A DNA stretch of 64,000 nucleotides from Astropecten irregularis (taxonomy: Eukaryota; Echinodermata; Asteroidea; Paxillosida; Astropectinidae): assembly GCA_963971285.1 (NCBI GenBank), contig OZ020259.1:2046001-2110000 (forward strand), in the 5' to 3' direction. Both the position numbers and the translations under genes were made by a program. Below the pieces are notes generated by a model. It worked only from the letters and a program-made list of their open reading frames with translations, was not told the DNA's origin and made no database searches. Of this stretch, positions 22,501-31,500 are shown piece by piece. Each line of letters begins with the position of its first letter. Positions within the stretch are counted from its first letter, which is position 1.

Positions 22501-25500
22501 TCTACTGCTTCCTACTCACAAGCTGCTCTGGTGATAGTCTGATGGACTTCTTGTAGACGCCGCCAGGAGAGCAGGAGATGATTGGAGGTTCCTGCTCAGC
22601 AGCTTTCTCACTGGACTCTGTCTCATCGCTCCAGTAGACCGTGTCCTCCCTGTGCCTGTGGATGATGACACAGAAGACTCTCTTTTTACCAAAACTCAAG
22701 TTTCTGATTCTCTAATCAAGACATGGTCCTTAACAATCTCCCAACAGTGATTCTTGAAAGAACGAAATGCTCTGCGGACTAAATCTATGAGCAATACAAG
22801 CAAGAAACTGCTATAAACTGCTCATCAACCAAAATAATTACCTAAAATAAATAAAATGCTTGGAATTAGGAGTGTCTGACATTTCAATCCTAGTGAGATC
22901 TTTCTCAAGAGAGCCTTATGTTTCTCAAAAAGAGACCTATGCTTAGATCCTAGCAGGATCTTTTTCAAGAAAAGCCTTTGTTTTGATCCTAGATGGATCT
23001 TTTCTCAAAAAGATCGTTACGTTTCGATCCTAGCAGAATCTTTCTCAAGGAGAGTCTTATTAAAGTTTTCACCCTAGCAGGATACTTCTCAAAGATAGCC
23101 TTAGGTTTCGATCCTAATGGGATCTTTCTTGAAGATCATTTCTTCAAGATCCTGATCCCTAAGATCAAATGTCAGGCCTTCCTAACTCGAAACGTAAATA
23201 TTTTCAATGACTTTTTTGTAGCTAATTCCTTGGACCTTACCTTGATTCCTCTCTCTCAAGAGTAATTTCTCCACCTGCTTCTCCGCCTGAATCAGCTCCC
23301 TGCAAAGAGACCGTAACAAGTCTGTCAAGCAAAGGTTGATACCCAGAAGCCAAGAGGCATCAAACCTTGACAAAGGAGGATAAGTCATCCTTTCAAATCA
23401 ACCAAGAACCTTCCCCAATAAAATCAGACGTTTCTTCAATCCTCCACATCGACAAAGTCTGCCCTCCAAAATGAAAAATCTGTGACCAGAATTTGACAGA
23501 CTATCCTTTCTGGAGAGGAGAAATCAACTTGAGAATGTGAGGACTGATCACTGACCTTTTTGGTTGGCGTCGTCGGCGGTTTTGAGGTGCCCCAGAGCCA
23601 CGAAGTCAGACTGCGCTTTCCCTTGGGAACTTGATCCTTGATCAGTGAGGTTACCACGGGCTGTGGGAAGCAAACAAAATGCAACAACAATTAAAATGTC
23701 AGTTCCTCCTAACTCCAAGCATTTGATATATTTCAGGTCATTATTATGGTTGATGAGCAGTTTGTGAGCAGTAATTTTTGTATTGAACAAATAAAAAAAG
23801 TCGTTTTTGTACAAGATTGTGATTTTCATCATTCAGTTGACTAACTCCTTGAAATCTCCACAACATCAGCTTTAACTGACAGAGAAAGAAAGTACTTCAA
23901 GTGTCAGATTTCATTTAAAAGCTCTCTCCAAGCATTTCAAGATGAAAACTTTGGATTTGAACAACCTATTCATCCAATAGCGCTCCTCACTAATGACGTC
24001 ACACGAGTGATTTGGCCAGCGTGCGCATGTACAAAATTCCTGGATGTCAGACAAACTCCTCATGTAAGGTCCGTCGATGTATCGATATTATCGATATATC
24101 GATATTATGTTAATATCGATATTGCCGATGTCAAATTTTGAACAATATCGATATATCGAAATTTTCGATATTGAGGATTAATATCGATGATAAAATGGCA
24201 ATATCGGTCATTAAACCTGAATTTGGGGTATTCGTGGATTTGTTAAATCACAACCAAAGAACTCCAACACTGTTGTTGTAACATCTTGCGGCCTTATGTA
24301 CCGATATCACGCAGCCAAAAAAACCTACAACGATAGCCAGCCAAAGATGTTTACGTTACCGTGCCTTGGCTGGTGCCCACGGAATAACTACCTATCGAAC
24401 GGAACCAGCGGCTTTTCAGGCAACCACGTGCGTGGAGCTGTCACACAATGTAGCGTCAACCAATAGCATTGATTATGATAGCCGACCTAGGATCAGTAAT
24501 GGACCATGATTGGACGGAGCTACAGTGTATAAAACCACCGCCAGCCTTTTACTTGGGAATAAATTCACGATCTCCTCCCCCCCCCCATTATATTATGTCT
24601 CCAACTCATGAACTGTCTCCAGCTGTGTCTACACATCATAATTGACAGGTCTTTTGTTAAGCATAGTTCAGATTTCTTGGTCAAGAAACCAGACACCAAA
24701 AGCCGCCTTTTGTCGGTAAAACAGGCCCAACCACAGAGAGATATATCTTATCTATGTTCCGCTTTGATCAGAGCAGAATAAAGGCTGAAGGAAAATCTCC
24801 TAAATTGCCTATTTGCATGCCTGCGCACAACGTACCATTTTGGTTTGTTACTGCGCGGTAACTGTGGTTGGAAAGACAACTCATTTCAATAAGTTTGGGC
24901 CAGGATATTAAAAGAATAATTTTGTTTCCAGACAATCTTATGAACGTTTGGTAATTGTAAAGGTCGGATGGTAAATCTCTTGACCACGTGTTTTGGGGTT
25001 TACGAAGGAAAGTCTCCAAAATAGCTCATTTGCATGCATGCGCACAACATACCATTTTGGTTTGTTACTGCGCAGTAACTGTGGTTGGAAAGACAACTCA
25101 TTTCAATAAGTCTGGGTCAGACCATTAAAAAAATAAATTTTATTCAAACTATCTGATGTCTTTTAGAGACTATAAAGATCGGATGGTAAGTCTCTTGACC
25201 TCGTGTTTTCGGATTCACGACCTGATTGATACGTTGTCACATCGTGTGAGGGCATTAAATTGAAATGCCGTCCGCACTTGTGAAAATCGATATATCGATA
25301 ATATCGATATTTCAGCGGCGATATACCGATATTTGAAAATCCCAATATCGACGGTGCTTATCCTCATGCATGCACACAAGCACACTCACCACCATTTGCA
25401 TGGTTGCAATGTTCGTCTGAGATCCGGTGTGCTATTTTTAGAGCAAGTGCGGAGTGCTATTTTGTGGCACCATGGCACAGCCAGCCTTCATGCCGCCGCA

Positions 25501-28500
25501 ATTAACGAAGAGGCAAAAGCAAACTGATCACAAAAGTCTACTCACATCTGGGAGGGGTCGACGGAATGCCAGGTAGGACATGATGATGGGACCGGCCGCC
25601 TGCCAGTTGTAAAACTTCCCGTCCAGCTGCACCACCAGGTTAGGGTTGGACAGGAGACCTGGAGTCTTACAGAAGTCCTCGTATGTCACCATGTGCTTCT
25701 TGAAGTCCTCTACAAAAACAAGCCAAGCATTTCAGGTCATCAACCAACCTGATAAGGACCTCCTCCATTTTTCTTTGTTTTCAGGTGAAACAAACAAGAC
25801 TGTGCAAAAACCCTTATGGTCGTGATTCTGGAGTGTGTAAAGGAAATTTTTGCTTTGTTGGATTCGAACCCAAGACATCCGGATTCCATCTCGGGAACCT
25901 CTACCACTTGAGCTACCATAACCTATGACAGGACCCCTTCAAATGTCAAACATCTCTGCTTGGGCATGTTGGGTGTCCCACTAAATCTTATTTTAATATT
26001 TTACAAAGCTGTTAAAAATGTTTTTTTTTTTCAATATACCAAAATATTTGAAACAGTTACGAACAAAAATCTCTTATTGTGGAAAATGTTTCAGAACAAG
26101 CCTAATTAATGTGTAGTCTTGATTCCAGTCTTATTTACCGTGAGGTACGCTGCTGTCCTCCTCGTCTTTGAGGCCACCACACAGGGACATCTGTAGTTCC
26201 ATAGTCGGCTCACTGTGAACATCAAACAAAGATAAACCAGTCAGTAACACGTCTGAAGACGCCCACTTCTCTATATAAAGAGTTGTATTTCCAAACTTTT
26301 CATGAATTCCATTTCATTCATCGTTCAATCATTGAATAAAAGATTAACTGATTTTAAGGTAAAACCTATTACCTATTTAAGGTAAAAACTATACTTTTTT
26401 GAGTTGTGTGGCTCTGAAAAGAGCCAGTTAACTCGAGGAGAATGAAGGGACAATGTTTCTCCTGACGACAGCCACTGTTTACTGGCCGGAATGTAGGGTA
26501 ATCCGGCTCTTTTCATAGCAACACAATTCATAAAAAGAGTATAATTTATATCTCATGGTGTTATAGCAAAATCAATTATCTTACATTCATTTACTTCCCC
26601 CATGCATAGCCTTAAAACTTAGGAAATCGTGTTAATTCTTCATGGGTCTTGACATAACATCACAAACTGCAAAACCAGTCTACCAATTTAAATTCATCAA
26701 ATGACCATAGCTTGGTGGTCTCGGTTATAAGACGGCTGCACTAGAAAGAAAGAGGAGCAACAGATTTGGGATCTGATGGAATCAAGTATACCTGTTGTCT
26801 TCTTGGTATGGCATTACGCCGTGTCCTTCCTCCACCGTGCTTGGGGACTGAGGAAGGGACGTTCCAAGGTCTGATGACTTATCCTCGTCACTAAGAGCGT
26901 CGATTCTGTTAGAACGCTCGCCACTGATCGACATAGAGGGAAAGGTGGAGAAACAAGGAACAATTTCTTTGTGAATACAGTCGCATTTCAAATGAATGAT
27001 TCTAGATTTTTGCTTAAGAATAAAGAGGGCCTGATGTTTCGATCCTAGCAGCATCTTCCTCAAAGCAAAGGCTAAAAACCTTAAAAGATCCAGCTAAGGA
27101 TAAAAAATAGTGCACAATTTTATTTCAGATTGTCCTTCTTATATTTTTGTTAAAGATCCAAAAAAATTGGTTCAAGGATCTAAAAGGACATTATCCAAAT
27201 CTCTGGCTGCGGCCGCAAATTACACACACACCTATGGCAGCCACTAGCCAGTTACTACAGCCATTTCCAAAGACTTATTGTGTAATTTGCAGTTGCAGCC
27301 AAAGATTTGGGACATGGCCATACTCCCTGGAAAGTGAGGTTCATGCATTCCACACACTATCAGGGTCGTCCTCTTCGTACTCAAGTGAGACATGGCTGTT
27401 TTCTGGACCTTCTGATGATGGCGTTTAACCTCTGTCTATCCTGAGCTCAAGAGTAGGCTCAGGAAAAGACAGAGCCTCCTCAAACTACCAGAGAAGTGTC
27501 GCTAGTATTAACATCACATGTTGAGGAGAGCTTGTTGTTGATGTCCAACGGCAGTCTACGTACTCACCTTGCTGGGAAGTAGAGTGCGTAGACTTCGGGG
27601 TCGATCTCCTCGGATGCCAAATCCTGGAGGTACATGCCCTGTTCCACACCCTGGCTGTGCTGGATGTTCCTGAAGACGTTGAGCTTGCTCCACACCGACT
27701 TCTTGTCGTCTGCCTTCTGCTGGCTCTCGGCATCTGATGCCACGGATTCCGCCTCGATCCCAGACTCCTTCTGTGACTTGACGTCCTTGCCCAAGAGGTC
27801 AGGCATCGACTGAGAACGGAGACCCAAGCAAAACGGAAATGATGCAACTCCAACACATTGGTAGTTTATTCTTCTTAAATATTTTACTAAATATTGAAAC
27901 GAAGCATGCACCCGTGCAATTCAAGCATGTACATGCCATGTATAGAATTGGATGATAATATTTTGATTTTGGGAGAAAAAACAGGAATGTGCTACTGTAC
28001 GAATACAGGATGATGAATCACCTATGTACCATGCATGTTACCAGGTACCCATGTAACAAATCCTGCCCCCAAAATGGTGAAAATATTAGAAATATAGGTA
28101 AAGAAGAGGTGATTGATGTCACGCGATGTCGTGTTGCTGGTAGCGATGTTTCGGGTGCTGAACTGCTAACCTTCATCAGGCAACAGGCAACCTTGCCTGA
28201 TGAAGGCTAGCAGTACCAGCAGCCGAAACGTCGCTACCAGCAACATGACATCGCGTGACATCGATCACCTCTTCCTTACCTATATTTACTGTGATGAATA
28301 ATCCTTTCTTTTGTATTTGAAATATGTTCCATAAGAGACAACTTCTACATGTAATTTCAAAAGTTACCGATACCAAAGTGCCAAACCAATACACAAAGGT
28401 GATGCTTAAATGCTTAATATCAACTATACATGTATGCATGTATCGACAAAATGGCAATATTTTTTTATCACAGCCACATGCTGCACTAACTCTAATATCT

Positions 28501-31500
28501 CTGTGTGTAACATGTGTAATAATTCCAGGACCAGACGAAATTAAGAGAAAAACAAACATTTTCCTAAGATACATGTACATGTAGGCCCTATTTGGTTTTC
28601 CCAGACAAGGCCCTTTTTGGTTTTCCCAGACAAGTAGTAAAGTTATACAACCAGACAATTACATTACATACTGGAAAAAGACAAACTGTACTGTTACTAT
28701 TGTTAGTACTTCGAACTGCAAACAAATTTAAGGTTTGGATTTTCTTAAGGGAAACACACTCATTGACATTAATTAAGGAAAATCAACACGCTGGCCATTA
28801 TACAAACTTACAGGTACATGTCGATTGCGGAAGCAGAGATTTGAAATTCTTAAGCAAACACCAAAAGTAATGAATAACAAACTCAGACAATTACAAACTG
28901 TTCACATGGGTACGGTACATCAATGTTTCTCTAATCTTGAGGTGGAGTATATGTACAACTCACATATTTTCTTGACAAATATCAGAGGTTCTGTGTTGAA
29001 ATTGCTCAGAATGTTGCGTCGAGCTCAATCAATGTAATTAAAAAAACTTTCGTCTTTCCTACCGGATAAAATTGCCCTTTTTTTCCGTTTTCACAAGCAT
29101 GCCCCAAACTCCTCTTGAAAATTTAACACAGAGCGGTTTATAGCAGCACCATCACCCCAAATGATTATGGTATTAATAGCGCTCCGCACTTGCGCTAAAA
29201 ATAGCACCGGACCTCAGACAAACATTGCAACAATGCACACGAGCGTGGGTGTGCTCGTGCATGTACACTACGTGTGTGAGCCAATGTTTGTCTGACATCC
29301 GGGGATTTTGTGACGTCATTAGTGCGGAGTGCTATTAGACAGAGGAAACACTAGTATACCATGTGTGTACATGTACATACACGTGCGAAATTCAGGAACA
29401 GTGTGAACGTGTAAAATTACAGAAAATGACTTCAAACATGTCAAAATGCAACTGGATTAAAAACGGAAACACCAATACCAAGGTAAAGGAGGTACAAGAA
29501 GGTAGGTTCAGCGGAGCATGCAGAAGGGAAGATAATTGGCCTTATTCACGGTGCATCCATTTTGTCACCCTCCTTGTATACCCTTTGGAATAGATAACAC
29601 CAATTCTAAAAAGAAAACGGGTACCAGACTATTTTGAATCCAAGCCTCGGTTTGATTGCACTGCTTCGAATGTAGGATGGATGCACCGTGAATAAGGCCT
29701 AATTAAAGAACTTGTTAGAAGACAGTGGTAAGTAACACTGGAATTGCATTTTAACTATGGAATTTCATGGGCACGTGGTCCAACTCAAATCTCTTGCTGA
29801 TGCGATTCTACAGTCCTTGAGGCTGAGTCTAGCAACCAGGCCAGTCTTGAGCAAGACAGATATGTTGTTGAATATTGTCCCCAACCCAGGGGACCCAGGG
29901 GACCCAGGGGAAAATACAGATGATCTGAGAGGATAGAGCTGCCCAATTCTTGGCTTCATGCTTATGGGAAAGTTTTTAAGAAGGGGTCATCTAATTATTA
30001 GTTGTGAAAAGTGAATTCACATAATTTGTCAATCCGGAATGGACCCTTTCGGCCTGTCAATCAAACTATGCAAACTATTTGATGTTGATTATTTATGAAA
30101 TACTCGGAAAGAAGGACATAAATTTAAAATTCGAAGCACATACATGTACACCAATGGTTAATACAACACAGTAAAGTTATGGCACAACAACGGGTAACAA
30201 CGAACATGACTTTAGAACACATGCACCACAGAGGTAGGGGGCGGAGTTTTCAACACATCCAGGGATGCCGTGGTGGGAGGTGAGGTTCGGGAGGATCGGG
30301 ATACAAAAATGAATTCTGAATTCAGCAAAAAAAAAGATGGGTACCTCGAACATCTCATGATCTGCACCAGTTAAAGATCGTCTGGACAAGCGCCGCTGAA
30401 GTTGGGGGAAGAATTTGGGTTATAATGCAGCAATTTAGTATTAAAAAAAAAGAAACCTTTTTTTTTTGCAGCAAGGGATTTGGAAAAGTGATAGCGCCCA
30501 GATTATAAATTTAGCAATTCCCTCGAACCAGTTAAATGCAATTTTTCTCCCTTGAAGCTAAGGATAATCAAAGCTGTTTGCAGTTTTCACCACCAAGAAG
30601 CTCTTAAGGTGTCAGCTGTCTTCAGTACCAATATCTGCTAAGCTATAAAAATGTTCAATTGTAAGAAAGACGTGTACCACAAGGGGCCGTCCATAAAGTA
30701 CGTACGCACGAAGGGGGGGAGGGGGGGTTGTCACCGATGCGTACGCCATGCGTACAGGGGGGGAGGGGGGGTTAAGGCCAATGCGTACCGTACGCAAACG
30801 AAAAATTTGCATAGCATTATCGCGCGAAAAGAGAGGTAAAAAACGTGAAAAAAGCACCGGGATTGTTTTGTTTTTTTCCTTTTTTGCTTATTCAACATGA
30901 TAAAAAATAGTAAAATCATTATGTAAATGTATAAAAACCTGTTAAACTTTAGTCATTCATTCCAGAATTTGAAGGCGACGTCCCAATTACGGTACCGGCC
31001 CGGATTACGGTGACATTTTAATGATGCTAAAGCAAGGGACCACGAGAAGTGAAAAACCTTATGTGGAATGCGTATGCGTACAGGGGGGGAGGGGGGGTTG
31101 GGACCACTGCGTACGCCATGCGTACAGAGGGGGAGGGGGGGTCAAAAAAGTCGGCATTTCGTGCGTACGTACTTTATGGACGGCCCCCAACCTGAAATTA
31201 GAGAATACTCAAGCCTGGCATAGAAAAATTGCAAATATGTAGGCCTATTCATAAACCCAAATAAATTAAATGCTTAGAGTTAGGAGGGCCTGACGCCTTT
31301 CAATCCTAGCAGCAGGATTTTTCTCAAAGATTTTTAGCCTTTGAGAAAGATCCTGCTAGGAATCGAAATGCGTCAGGCCCTCCTAACTCTAAGCATTCGA
31401 TATATTTCAGGTCATTTTGGCTGATAAGCAGTTTGCAGCACAAATAAATTAAAAATAAATTAAATAGCAGTTTATAAAAAGTGACCTTTCTTGAAAAACA

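Larger units (their letters stand above)
23976..25461. mobile_element. Foldback MITE (AATAGCGCTCC-ended) interrupted by a hAT-like element
   Basis: It starts AATAGCGCTCCTCACTAATG and ends AAGTGCGGAGTGCTATT. The uninterrupted homologue is at 29,175-29,336 in the opposite orientation. Removing 24,065-25,368 (insert plus one target copy) restores the colinear element. Confidence 0.8.
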
